Assembly (NCBI GenBank): GCA_027489955.1
Contig: JAIXYZ010000013.1
Span: 1 to 64,000 of the forward strand
From: Hyphomicrobiales bacterium
GTDB lineage: Bacteria; Pseudomonadota; Alphaproteobacteria; Rhizobiales; Beijerinckiaceae
Length of the DNA stretch: 64,000 nucleotides
Direction: 5' to 3'
Position 1 is the first letter of the stretch. Each line of letters opens with the position of its first letter. A program made the position numbers and the translations under genes. The notes under the pieces are model-generated. The model was not told the origin of the DNA. It ran no database searches and was given only the letters and a program-made list of their open reading frames with translations. This document shows positions 1 to 7,600 of the stretch, piece by piece.

Positions 1-285
1 ATCGTCCTTGGCGGCGCGCAGTTCCTCGCCCAGGAGGCGCACCAGCTCGCCCCGGCGCGGGGCGGGAACGGCGCGCCAGGCCAGAAAGGCCGCATGGGCC
101 CGCCCGATCGCGGCGCGGGCGTCGTCGGGGCTCGAGACGGCCAGCGTGGCGATGGGCAGGCCGTCGATGGGCGAGCGGGCAATGAGCCCGGACACCGCAT
201 AGGCGCCGTCCGGCACGCCGAGCCGCCGGAGGATCGCGAGGGCTTCGCCGGCGGGCGTCGATGCGGGTGATGCGGCTGCGGACAT
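1..285 (-). CDS. Aldehyde dehydrogenase N-terminus (piperideine-6-carboxylate dehydrogenase-like), partial
   Basis: Ninety-five N-terminal codons are visible and the gene continues past the left edge. The translation starts MSAAASP and runs through a segment (RRGELVRLLGEELRAAKDD) typical of the amino-terminal NAD-binding region of ALDH7-type aldehyde dehydrogenases, which oxidise alpha-aminoadipic semialdehyde/piperideine-6-carboxylate in lysine catabolism. The catalytic Cys and Glu lie outside the window. The start at 285 is chosen because a GGAGG motif sits nine bases upstream, whereas the in-frame ATG at 294 would leave no spacing. It is divergent from the FAD oxidoreductase at 466, and that pairing supports an amino-acid degradation role. 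Membership of the ALDH family is fairly sure; the exact substrate is inferred. Confidence 0.68.
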   Translation of the reverse strand, partial: MSAAASPASTPAGEALAILRRLGVPDGAYAVSGLIARSPIDGLPIATLAVSSPDDARAAIGRAHAAFLAWRAVPAPRRGELVRLLGEELRAAKDD

Positions 286-465
286 TGAGACCATCCTCCG
301 CCCGTGCGGGGCGCGATCGCGGACTTGAGGTGACGGTCTCCCGTGTAGCCAAGGGCATCGCGGCTGCGCAATCGCGCATTGGCCGGGAACCGCATGGGCA
401 TTGGCGCGGGCCGGGTGCACAACGTGCCGGATGGCGCAACGGATCGGGCAGGGAGACGGGCCGGA

Positions 466-1659
466 ATGACCGAGACGGCGGACGTGGTGGTGATCGGCGG
501 GGCCGCGATGGGATCTTCCGTCGCCTGGCATCTGGCCGGCCTTATGGATGCCGGGGCCCGCATCGTCGTGATCGAGCGCGACCCGACTTACGCCCTCTCC
601 GCATCGGCCCTGTCGGCCGCGTCGATCCGCCAGCAATTCTCCACCAGCGTGAACATCCGCATCTCGCTCCACGGCATCCGGTTCATGCGCGAGATCGGGG
701 ACCGGCTCGCGGTGGGCGGCGAACGCCCGCAGATCGACCTGAAGGAAGGCGGATATCTCTATCTCGCAAGCCCGGCGGGCGCGGCGCTCCTGGCCGAACT
801 CAACGCGCTCCAGCGCGCGGAGGGCGCCGACACGGTGCTGATGGATGCGCCCGCGCTGGCCGCGCGGTTTCCCTTTCTGGCGCTGGACGGGATCGCCGCC
901 GGCAATTGGGGCCGCAGCGGGGAAGGGTGGTTCGACGGCTGGGCGCTGCTCCAGGCGTTCCGCAAGGCCGCGCGCGCCGCCGGGGTGGAATACCGGCAGG
1001 ACGAGGTCTGCGCCATCGAGCGCGAGGGCGCGCGGGTCGTGGCGGTGAGGACGGCGTCCGGCGCGCGGATCGCCTGCGGGAGCGTGGTGAACTGCGCCGG
1101 CTCGCGCGGGCGCGCGATCGCGGTGATGGCCGGGGTCGACATCCCCGTCGTCCCCAAACGCCGCTTCGTCTTCTCCTTCTCCTGCCGCCAGAGGCTGGAG
1201 AACCTGCCGCTCCTCATCGACCTGTCGGGCGCCTATGTGCGGCCCGAGGGCGAGGGCTTCATCTGCGGCATCTCCCCGCCGGCGGACGCGGACCCGGACT
1301 GGGACGACACGGGCGCGGACGCCAATCCCGTCGACTGGACGCTGTTCGAGGAGACGATCTGGCCTGCCCTTGCCGCGCGCATTCCGGCCTTCGAGGAGAT
1401 CAGGCCCGGCCGCGCCTGGGCGGGGCCGTATGACATGAACCTCCTGGATCACAACGCCATCGTCGGACCCGCCGGAGAGGTCGAGAACTTCCACCTCTGC
1501 AACGGCTTTTCCGGCCACGGCCTGCAGCAATGCCCCGCCATCGGGCGGGGCCTCGCCGAGCTCGTCGCGCTCGGCCGCTATGACAGCCTGGACCTGTCCG
1601 ATCTCGGTTTCGACCGGATCGTGGCAGGGCGCCCGCTGCTGGAGCGCAACGTCATCTGA
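466..1659 (+). CDS. FAD-dependent oxidoreductase (DAO family)
   Basis: A 397-residue flavoprotein of the D-amino-acid oxidase/sarcosine oxidase fold. A Rossmann motif (VVVIGGAAMGSS) lies at the extreme N-terminus, an acidic residue ending beta-2 follows (VVIERD), and the C-terminus carries the FAD-contacting stretch NGFSGHGLQQCPAIG. Such enzymes oxidise secondary or primary amines such as sarcosine, pipecolate or D-amino acids. Divergent pairing with an ALDH7-like dehydrogenase suggests an L-pipecolate or related lysine-catabolic oxidase; this is inference. The frame is open from 379, but the ATG at 466 follows a GGGAGA motif at nine bases and begins directly before the FAD motif, so it is preferred. 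It converges on the hydrolase ending at 1733. Confidence 0.8.
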   Translation: MTETADVVVIGGAAMGSSVAWHLAGLMDAGARIVVIERDPTYALSASALSAASIRQQFSTSVNIRISLHGIRFMREIGDRLAVGGERPQIDLKEGGYLYLASPAGAALLAELNALQRAEGADTVLMDAPALAARFPFLALDGIAAGNWGRSGEGWFDGWALLQAFRKAARAAGVEYRQDEVCAIEREGARVVAVRTASGARIACGSVVNCAGSRGRAIAVMAGVDIPVVPKRRFVFSFSCRQRLENLPLLIDLSGAYVRPEGEGFICGISPPADADPDWDDTGADANPVDWTLFEETIWPALAARIPAFEEIRPGRAWAGPYDMNLLDHNAIVGPAGEVENFHLCNGFSGHGLQQCPAIGRGLAELVALGRYDSLDLSDLGFDRIVAGRPLLERNVI

Positions 1660-1663
1660 CCTT

Positions 1664-1718
1664 CGCTGTCATTCCGGGCGAGCGCAGCAAGGTGCTGCCC
1701 ACCGCCGGGGATGAGGGG
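1664..1718. repeat. Degenerate copy of a dispersed palindromic element
   Basis: Between two convergent genes, GCTGTCATTCCGGGCGAGCG closely resembles the left arm of the element duplicated at 12.1-12.4 kb (GCTGTCATCCCCGGCGAGCG), and CCGGGGATGA follows as a shortened right arm. It looks like a decayed extragenic palindrome of the REP kind and may act as a bidirectional terminator. Confidence 0.5.
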
Positions 1719-1732
1719 GTTAAGACCCGCCG

Positions 1733-2881
1733 CTATTTCGGCGCCGGATTGCTCCCGGTCGCGGCGGCGCCGAACGAGGCCTGAAGATCCTTGACCGCCA
1801 CGTCCTGCGCCGTCCTGGCTTCGGCCACCACCGCGGCCATGCCGAAGAACTCGTGGGTCACGCCCGCATAGTCCTGATGGTTCACGGGCACGCCCGCATC
1901 CTTCAGCCTGGCTGCGAGCATCGCGCCGTCGTCGCGCAGCGGGTCGATCTCCGCGGTGATGATGGTGGCGGGCGGAAGTCCCTTGAGGTCGGCCTTGTTC
2001 ACCACGTCGATGCGCGGGTCCATCGTGTCGCTGGGCCCGGTCGTCACGTGGCCGACGAACCATTCCATCATCGCCTTGTTGAGCGGCTTGGCGCTGTCAT
2101 TGTCCTTGTAGGACTTGGTCTCCATGTCGGTCTGCGCCACCGGATAGACCAGCAGCTGGTGGACCGGCGGCCGCAGCTTGCCGTCGCGCGCGGCGATGGC
2201 GACGTTAATCGCGAGATTGCCGCCGGCGCTCTCGCCCGCCAGCGCGATGCGGCTGCTGTCGCCGCCGAGTTGCTGCGCGTTCTGCAGGAGCCAGCGATAG
2301 GCCGCGACGGCGTCGTCATGCGCGGCGGGGAACTTGTGCTCCGGCGCCTGGCGGTAATGGAACGACACGACGATGGCGTTTGCCTTCCGGGCGAGCGCCC
2401 GCGGCGCGGCGTCGTAGGTGTCGATGTCGGCGATGACCCAGCCGCCGCCGTGGAAATACGCGATGACCGGGAGCGGCCCTGCGCCCGCATTCTCGGGCTT
2501 GTAGACGCGCGCCGGAAGCGTGCCGGCCGCGCCCTGGAAGGTAATGTCCCTGGTGGAAACCCCCGGCTCCGGCGCCGCGCTCTTGCCTTCCTTGGTGAGC
2601 AGCAGCTTCACCGCATCGGCGGGCGTCGGCTGGAGCCGCGCCTCGACCGGAGTCAGCGTCTCGATCGCCAGCGGCCGCAGCTCGGCCATGGCATCGAGCA
2701 CGTGCTTCATGTCGATGTCGGCATTGGCCAGCGGGTTGCCGGTAACGGTCGCGAGCGCCTGGTCGACGCGATCGCGCACGGTCGGCTCGCGCGGCGGGGG
2801 TGCCTGCGTCTGCGCGGTCACGGCGCTGGCAATGGCGATAGCGAAGCCGGCCGTCGTGATGAGGAGCGTGCGCTTGAGCAT
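1733..2881 (-). CDS. Secreted alpha/beta hydrolase, hormone-sensitive-lipase type
   Basis: A 382-residue esterase-like protein. An N-terminal signal peptide (LLITTAGFAIAIASAVTA-QTQ) predicts export to the periplasm. The oxyanion-hole motif HGGGW and the nucleophile elbow GESAGG are both present, with a C-terminal Asp (AEIDPLRDDG) and His (GVTHEFFG) completing a Ser-Asp-His triad. These are hallmarks of the HSL/bacterial type IV carboxylesterase family (established family knowledge). The substrate is unknown; short-chain esters are most likely. It appears to be monocistronic, separated from the upstream membrane protein by about 90 bases, and converges with the FAD oxidoreductase. Confidence 0.85.
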   Translation of the reverse strand: MLKRTLLITTAGFAIAIASAVTAQTQAPPPREPTVRDRVDQALATVTGNPLANADIDMKHVLDAMAELRPLAIETLTPVEARLQPTPADAVKLLLTKEGKSAAPEPGVSTRDITFQGAAGTLPARVYKPENAGAGPLPVIAYFHGGGWVIADIDTYDAAPRALARKANAIVVSFHYRQAPEHKFPAAHDDAVAAYRWLLQNAQQLGGDSSRIALAGESAGGNLAINVAIAARDGKLRPPVHQLLVYPVAQTDMETKSYKDNDSAKPLNKAMMEWFVGHVTTGPSDTMDPRIDVVNKADLKGLPPATIITAEIDPLRDDGAMLAARLKDAGVPVNHQDYAGVTHEFFGMAAVVAEARTAQDVAVKDLQASFGAAATGSNPAPK

Positions 2882-2974
2882 GGCGGAGGCCTTCCGTTAC
2901 GGGCCGGCGCCGCGGCCGGCGATGTCCTTGAGGGGGCAAGGGACAACGCGGGCGCCCGGGGAAGGTTTCCCCTT

Positions 2975-3745
2975 CTACCGGTAGGCTGAGACCGGGCCGG
3001 TGGCGAGCGTCCCGTAGACCGCATGCGCCGTCAGCCGCTGCACCGAGGCGCTGCTGCGCTCCGGGCTCATGCGGATCGTCACCGACACCAGGCCGCAATT
3101 GCCGCTGCTGCGGCGGATGGGCCCGCATCCCTCGGCAGCCTGGCGATACAGGGTATCGCGCACCGTCGGGGCGCTGGCCGTCGTGATCAGTTCGCTGCGT
3201 TCCAGGGTCACGGGCACGGTGACAAGCCGGTAGCTGGCGGCCGCGTCGCCGTTCAGGGCAAAGGGCTCCCGCGGCTTGAAGAGCAGCCGCAGGGAAACTG
3301 CGAAGCGGCCGCTCGCCCCTGCCAGGGACGAGGCCTCGGCCCTGTCCACCGTGCATTCGGAGGCGAAGCTGCGCACCAGCCGCTCGCATTCCTCGCGCGC
3401 CAGGCGCAGGGCTGCCGCACCCGCCCCCACCCGCTGTTCGGCGCTTCCGGCCGGAAGGTCCTTTGTCTCCGGCATGTCCCCTGCACCCAGGGTTTGATGC
3501 AGGAACACCGAGCGGCCCGTCTCGAACTGTCCCGGGCTGGCGAGCGCCGCGAAGGTGCGCTTGTCGCCGTCCTCCCTCAGGCCCGTGACCTTCACGCCCT
3601 GGAGCGGCCCGCCCCGCGCGATCGAGGACGGGGAGGGACCCATGATGCGGTTGGCCATGGCCATGACGTAATAGCCGACCGCAAGCTGCGGGATCATCGC
3701 CGCGATGGCGAGCGCGCCCACGATGAAGAGGACGACCTTGCCCAT
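2975..3745 (-). CDS. Membrane-anchored protein of unknown function
   Basis: A 256-residue protein I do not recognise. One hydrophobic segment lies at residues 4-32 (VVLFIVGALAIAAMIP...) and the remainder is likely periplasmic. Four cysteines occur in the soluble part: two in the CERLVRSFASEC stretch, one in EGCGPIR and one in GNCGL, suggesting two disulfides. The C-terminal half alternates in a beta-rich pattern (RLVTVPVTLERSELITTA, LVSVTIRMS). It starts 12 bases after the lipoprotein gene ending at 3758, so the two are probably co-transcribed and may work together at the envelope. Confidence 0.7.
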   Translation of the reverse strand: MGKVVLFIVGALAIAAMIPQLAVGYYVMAMANRIMGPSPSSIARGGPLQGVKVTGLREDGDKRTFAALASPGQFETGRSVFLHQTLGAGDMPETKDLPAGSAEQRVGAGAAALRLAREECERLVRSFASECTVDRAEASSLAGASGRFAVSLRLLFKPREPFALNGDAAASYRLVTVPVTLERSELITTASAPTVRDTLYRQAAEGCGPIRRSSGNCGLVSVTIRMSPERSSASVQRLTAHAVYGTLATGPVSAYR

Positions 3746-3757
3746 GTCCGTCCCTCC

Positions 3758-4774
3758 CTACGGCTTGCGCAGGGCGGCAAGCTCGGGCGCCAGCCGGGTC
3801 TGAAGGGTCTTGGCGACGAGATCCTGGTAGGCGACCGAATAGCCATGGGCGTCGGCATACATGATGTGGTCGGCCTGCGGGGTCACGATGGTCGCGCCGG
3901 CGACAGGCTTGTAGACGGCCCTCTCGGCCAGCGTCTTCGGTGGGGGTCCGGCCAGCACGCGCTCAGCCAGCTCGGCGCCCTGCACCACCGTCTCGCTCGG
4001 CGCGCCGAACGCTTCGCGGAAGAACCGGTCGAATTTCAGGTGCGAGGTCATGCGGGATTGCACGGCCTCTTTCGAGTGGTGGTCATCGTATTTGTGGATG
4101 CCCCAGTAAGGCGCCGGGGCCCGGGCGGGCGAGGCTCCGCACGAGGCGGTCTTGGCGCCCGTCATGAACTGCACCGGCGCCTCGCCGTGGTTCACGATGG
4201 CGGCGCGCCCGCTCGAGATCAGCGTGATGTGCGCGATGTCGGCTCCGGGAGCGCGGGCGATGTTCCACAGCGTGTTCTGATGCCCCGCCAGAACCAGGTA
4301 GATCGGCTTCGGGCCGGCCGTCACCGCCACGTCGACGATGGCGAAGGCATTCGACTTGCTGACGGGCAGGCGCGGCTCGCGCTTCTCCTCGCGCCATTGC
4401 TTGAGGTGATCCATGGCGCGCTGGAGGACCTGCGCGGCATCGAAGGCGTAGAAGTTGGACCTTTCCATCGACGAGCCGGAATAGACGTAGCGCAGTTCCT
4501 GCTCGGCCTTGGGCGGAATCGGCCTGCATCCGGCCTGATCCACGACTTCGATCCTTGCTGGGCTGCCCTCTCCGCCCTTGGGCTGCGCGCGCACGAAGAC
4601 CTGCTGCGTCCAGGCGGCCTTGTTGTCGGCGATCGGGACGACGTCCAGGCGGTAGGACAGTCCGAACCGGTCGTTTTTCACGCGGGACATCGGATCCCCG
4701 GTGGGGATCGTCTCCTCCCCCTCGCCGCATGCGAGAAGCGGAAGAGTGAGCAGGCAGGCGAAAGTGCGCTTCAT
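3758..4774 (-). CDS. Putative lipoprotein of unknown function
   Basis: A 338-residue protein with a lipoprotein signal: KRT at the start, a hydrophobic core and the lipobox LLAC with Cys at residue 16. I do not recognise the mature domain. It contains a strand-rich central part (IYLVLAGHQNTLWNIA, HITLISSGRAAIVNHG) and a helical C-terminus. Some phrases resemble proteins that report on a bound ligand, but no catalytic motif is clear. It heads a two-gene unit with the membrane protein at 2975-3745. A short perfect inverted repeat lies about 50 bases upstream of its start and could be its operator. Confidence 0.68.
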   Translation of the reverse strand: MKRTFACLLTLPLLACGEGEETIPTGDPMSRVKNDRFGLSYRLDVVPIADNKAAWTQQVFVRAQPKGGEGSPARIEVVDQAGCRPIPPKAEQELRYVYSGSSMERSNFYAFDAAQVLQRAMDHLKQWREEKREPRLPVSKSNAFAIVDVAVTAGPKPIYLVLAGHQNTLWNIARAPGADIAHITLISSGRAAIVNHGEAPVQFMTGAKTASCGASPARAPAPYWGIHKYDDHHSKEAVQSRMTSHLKFDRFFREAFGAPSETVVQGAELAERVLAGPPPKTLAERAVYKPVAGATIVTPQADHIMYADAHGYSVAYQDLVAKTLQTRLAPELAALRKP

Positions 4775-4824
4775 GAAAGGTTTTCCCCCGAAAACACCGT
4801 CACCATAAAAGACGTAGGATGAAA

Positions 4825-4841
4825 TGTTCGTTAAGCGAACA
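4825..4841. promoter_or_regulatory. Inverted repeat TGTTCG-N5-CGAACA
   Basis: Perfect six-base arms around TTAAG, in the 126-base gap between the cyclase stop and the lipoprotein start (both minus strand). It is compatible with a dimeric repressor site for the lipoprotein operon. It has no U-tract, so it is less convincing as a terminator. Confidence 0.35.
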
Positions 4842-4900
4842 AAGACGATGCGACTTTCGTATGCACGTATTCACCGTGGGCGTCGGGGGTTAAGGCCGCC

Positions 4901-6802
4901 TTACCGGCGGAAGGTCTGCACGTCCGAGACGGTGCCGTCGGCGAAGGTGATCTGCGCGGTGACTTCGCGCACCTCCGGCCTGATCTGCAGGTAGGGCCGC
5001 GTATCGGCCGGGATCGCATAGGGCGTGCGGGGATCGCACGGCGGCAGGTCGAGGGTGCGGGATGGCGGCTCGCCGTCGAAGCCGATCTCCACCTTGGCGA
5101 TGGCGCAGCGATTGCCGACGAGATGGGTGTAGTAGAGGAGCCTCGCCATGTCGTCGCGGAAGGCGAGCCAGGCATTGGGGAACCGCTGCAGCACGTCCTT
5201 CTGCCCGGCCACGAGGGCGGCCTGGGGATCGAAGACGATGGGGAACGGCCCGGCGCTCCGGCCGGCCGCGTCGTCATACGCGACATAGATGGTCGCGCGG
5301 CCCTGGTCGGGCGGCAGTTCGAACGTGGTGAGCGGCGCGGGCCGGCCCGTCCGCTGGTCGATGGCGGTGGCGTTGCCCGTGCTGCGGAACGATCCCTGCT
5401 CGCCGATCCGGTAGGAGATCGCGGTGGAGGGCTCCGGCAGGGCGAGCGAAGCCAGCCAGCCCGTGTTGGAGCGGGTGAACGTCGCCGTCGGCCGGGTCGC
5501 CGACTGGCGGAAGAAGGTCTCGATCTGGTCCTTGCGCTTGCGCGCCCGGTCGAGCCACGCCGACAGGACGGACTGGTCGAGGAAATGCCGCGCGAGCCGC
5601 CCCTCCGCCTCCGCCTCCAGGAACCGGTCGAGGGCGTCGAACTCCAGCCGGCGGTCGGTGAGCGTCTGCGTGCCCAGCCGGTCCTCGGAATATTCCTCCG
5701 ACAGAAGGAAATAGGCCGGGCCGAATTCCGGATGCTGGTTGGTGAAGGCCTCGACCCGTGCCCGCCGGTCCGCGCCCTCGAATTGCAGGGCGTGGACGAG
5801 CGCGCCGACGCGGGTCGGCTTGTCCTCGATCAGCCGGCCATAGGCCTCCCGGGCGCCGGCCCGCCCCTCCTGCACGCGCAGCAGCGCGGCGTAGCGCAGG
5901 TGCGGATCCAGATGCTCGGTGCCGAGCGCAGCAAATCCCTCGTATGCCTTGCGCGCCCCGGACTGGTCGCCCCGCGCCTCGAGCGTGCGGGCATTGTGGT
6001 AGAACTCGGCGGGCGTGCGCGGGCGGGCGACGGTCCCGCCCTGCCGCGAAAGCTGCGCGAAGGCCTCCGCCGCGTCGGCGGACAGCCCGGCTCCGGCCTG
6101 CGGCGATCCGCTGTCGCGTCCCGGCTTGACGATGATCCACGCCAGGGCGCCCGCCACGATCAGCGCAATGGCAAGGCTCGCGGCGAGCGCCAGCGGCAGG
6201 CGCCGCCGAGGTGCGGCATCGGCGTCCATCGGCTCCCCGCGCCGGTCGCCCCGCGGCTCGATGGTGAGCGGCGTTTCCGCCAGCCCGCCGCGTGCCCAGT
6301 CGACGACGAAGGCGTGCACCGGGTGCGGGATGTTCTTCACCGACTTCTCGCCGATGTCCCGGAAGGGCACCGAGATCTTGTTGGCCACCGCCTCGTGGAC
6401 CGAGCGCGAGATGCAGATGCCGCCCGGCTCGGCAAGGCCTTCGAGGCGCGCGGCGATGTTGACCCCGTCGCCCAGGAGGTCGGTGCCGCGCTCCACCACG
6501 TCGCCGATCGTGATGCCGATGCGGAACAGCAGCCGCTTGTTCGGCGGATGCGGCAGGTTGCGGGTGCGCAGCGATTCCTGGATGTCGATGGCGCAGCGCA
6601 CCGCCTCGACGGCGCTTTCGAACTCGCACATCACCGCGTCGCCGGCGGTGTTGAAGATGCGCCCGTGCGACCGCGCGACGAACGCGTCGAACACCTCCCG
6701 CGCATCGGCCAGGCGCGCGAGCGTGTCCTCCTCGTCCTCGGACACGAGGCGGGAATAGCCGGCCACGTCGGCGGCGAGGATGGCGGCGATCTTGCGCTTC
6801 AC
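4901..6802 (-). CDS. Membrane-bound class III adenylate/guanylate cyclase with TPR-like C-terminal region
   Basis: A 633-residue protein that would make cAMP (or cGMP) from the nucleotide triphosphate. Residues about 5-180 form a cytoplasmic class III cyclase domain: the first metal Asp in LAADVAGYS, the second in NTAGDAVM, and the conserved GDGVNIAARLEG segment. A proline/arginine-rich linker leads to one transmembrane helix at about residues 200-227. The rest is periplasmic: alpha-helical TPR-like repeats (AEFYHNARTLEARGD, ARKAYEGFAALG), then a beta-rich C-terminal region. This cyclase-TM-TPR layout is common in rhizobial genomes. The periplasmic part probably senses an unknown signal. The upstream DNA carries a near-consensus CRP-like site. 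Confidence 0.85.
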   Translation of the reverse strand: MKRKIAAILAADVAGYSRLVSEDEEDTLARLADAREVFDAFVARSHGRIFNTAGDAVMCEFESAVEAVRCAIDIQESLRTRNLPHPPNKRLLFRIGITIGDVVERGTDLLGDGVNIAARLEGLAEPGGICISRSVHEAVANKISVPFRDIGEKSVKNIPHPVHAFVVDWARGGLAETPLTIEPRGDRRGEPMDADAAPRRRLPLALAASLAIALIVAGALAWIIVKPGRDSGSPQAGAGLSADAAEAFAQLSRQGGTVARPRTPAEFYHNARTLEARGDQSGARKAYEGFAALGTEHLDPHLRYAALLRVQEGRAGAREAYGRLIEDKPTRVGALVHALQFEGADRRARVEAFTNQHPEFGPAYFLLSEEYSEDRLGTQTLTDRRLEFDALDRFLEAEAEGRLARHFLDQSVLSAWLDRARKRKDQIETFFRQSATRPTATFTRSNTGWLASLALPEPSTAISYRIGEQGSFRSTGNATAIDQRTGRPAPLTTFELPPDQGRATIYVAYDDAAGRSAGPFPIVFDPQAALVAGQKDVLQRFPNAWLAFRDDMARLLYYTHLVGNRCAIAKVEIGFDGEPPSRTLDLPPCDPRTPYAIPADTRPYLQIRPEVREVTAQITFADGTVSDVQTFRR

Positions 6803-6864
6803 GGCAGCCCTTGCGCGCTTGGTCTGTCCTGAACCCTTGCTAGGCGCAAAGGGCCGGCGCTTCG

Positions 6865-6882
6865 TGTGATGTGGCGCACATC
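6865..6882. promoter_or_regulatory. CRP-like / palindromic site upstream of the cyclase gene
   Basis: TGTGA-N6-GCACA matches the CRP consensus at nine of ten positions, and overlapping it is the perfect palindrome GATGTG-GCG-CACATC. It lies about 65 bases before the cyclase start and just past the tetR stop. It shares TGGCGCACAT with the palindrome at 11959-11978. Confidence 0.35.
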
Positions 6883-6908
6883 GCGCGCCAGCGCAACGGC
6901 AGCGCCGT

Positions 6909-7517
6909 TCAGCGGGCGGGAGCCGGCGTCTTGACCGCCCGCATCACGAAGTCGGTGAGCTGTTCGATGGTCGGTCCCGGCGTTCCCCCGCACTGGACCA
7001 GAAGCAGCGGATGGAAATAGCGCATCATGCAAAGCTGCACGCAGTGCGAGACCATGTGCGGATCGCCCGGCGCGAACTCGCCGGACTCGATCCCCTCGCG
7101 GACCACGCCCTCGAAGATGGCGCACTTGCGATGGATATGGCCCTCCACCACCTGCCAGCTCTCGTTGAGCGCGGTCTCCACCATCTCGTGCATGCGCTGG
7201 TCGCTGGTGTAGAGGCCCTCGTTCATGCGGTGCATGACGAGGATCATCTCCCGCAGGCGGGCCTCGGCCGTCCCGCCGCGCGCGGCGATGCCGGCGATGG
7301 TCTCCTCCACATGGCGCATCAGGCGCTCGGCGACGGCCTCGTTGATCGCCTTCTTGGAATCGAAGAAGCGATAGACGTTGGCCGGGCTCATCTTCAGCGT
7401 ACGCGCGATGTCGGCGACGGTCGTCTTCTGGTAGCCGATCTCGCGAAACAGCCTCTCGGCGGTCTCCATGATCCGCGAGCGCGTGTCGGTCTCGGTATGG
7501 GCGAATGCAAGTGACAT
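6909..7517 (-). CDS. TetR/AcrR-family transcriptional regulator
   Basis: A 202-residue repressor. Residues about 12-58 form the TetR helix-turn-helix (IMETAERLFREIGYQKTTV followed by KMSPANVYRFFDSK). The C-terminal ligand/dimer domain is divergent, as is usual in this family. It is the last gene after the RND pump (about 80-base gap, same strand), so it most likely controls that operon. A perfect inverted repeat of TetR-operator type overlaps a TTGACA element ahead of the adaptor gene, supporting negative autoregulation of the whole operon by a TetR placed at its end. The inducer is unknown. Confidence 0.9.
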   Translation of the reverse strand: MSLAFAHTETDTRSRIMETAERLFREIGYQKTTVADIARTLKMSPANVYRFFDSKKAINEAVAERLMRHVEETIAGIAARGGTAEARLREMILVMHRMNEGLYTSDQRMHEMVETALNESWQVVEGHIHRKCAIFEGVVREGIESGEFAPGDPHMVSHCVQLCMMRYFHPLLLVQCGGTPGPTIEQLTDFVMRAVKTPAPAR

Positions 7518-7600
7518 CGTTCAAGAGCTAGAAACGCTGGAGCCGCGCGTCAATCGCGACCCTGGGGAAGGGGAAGAGCGAAAATCCGTCATCGCGCACC

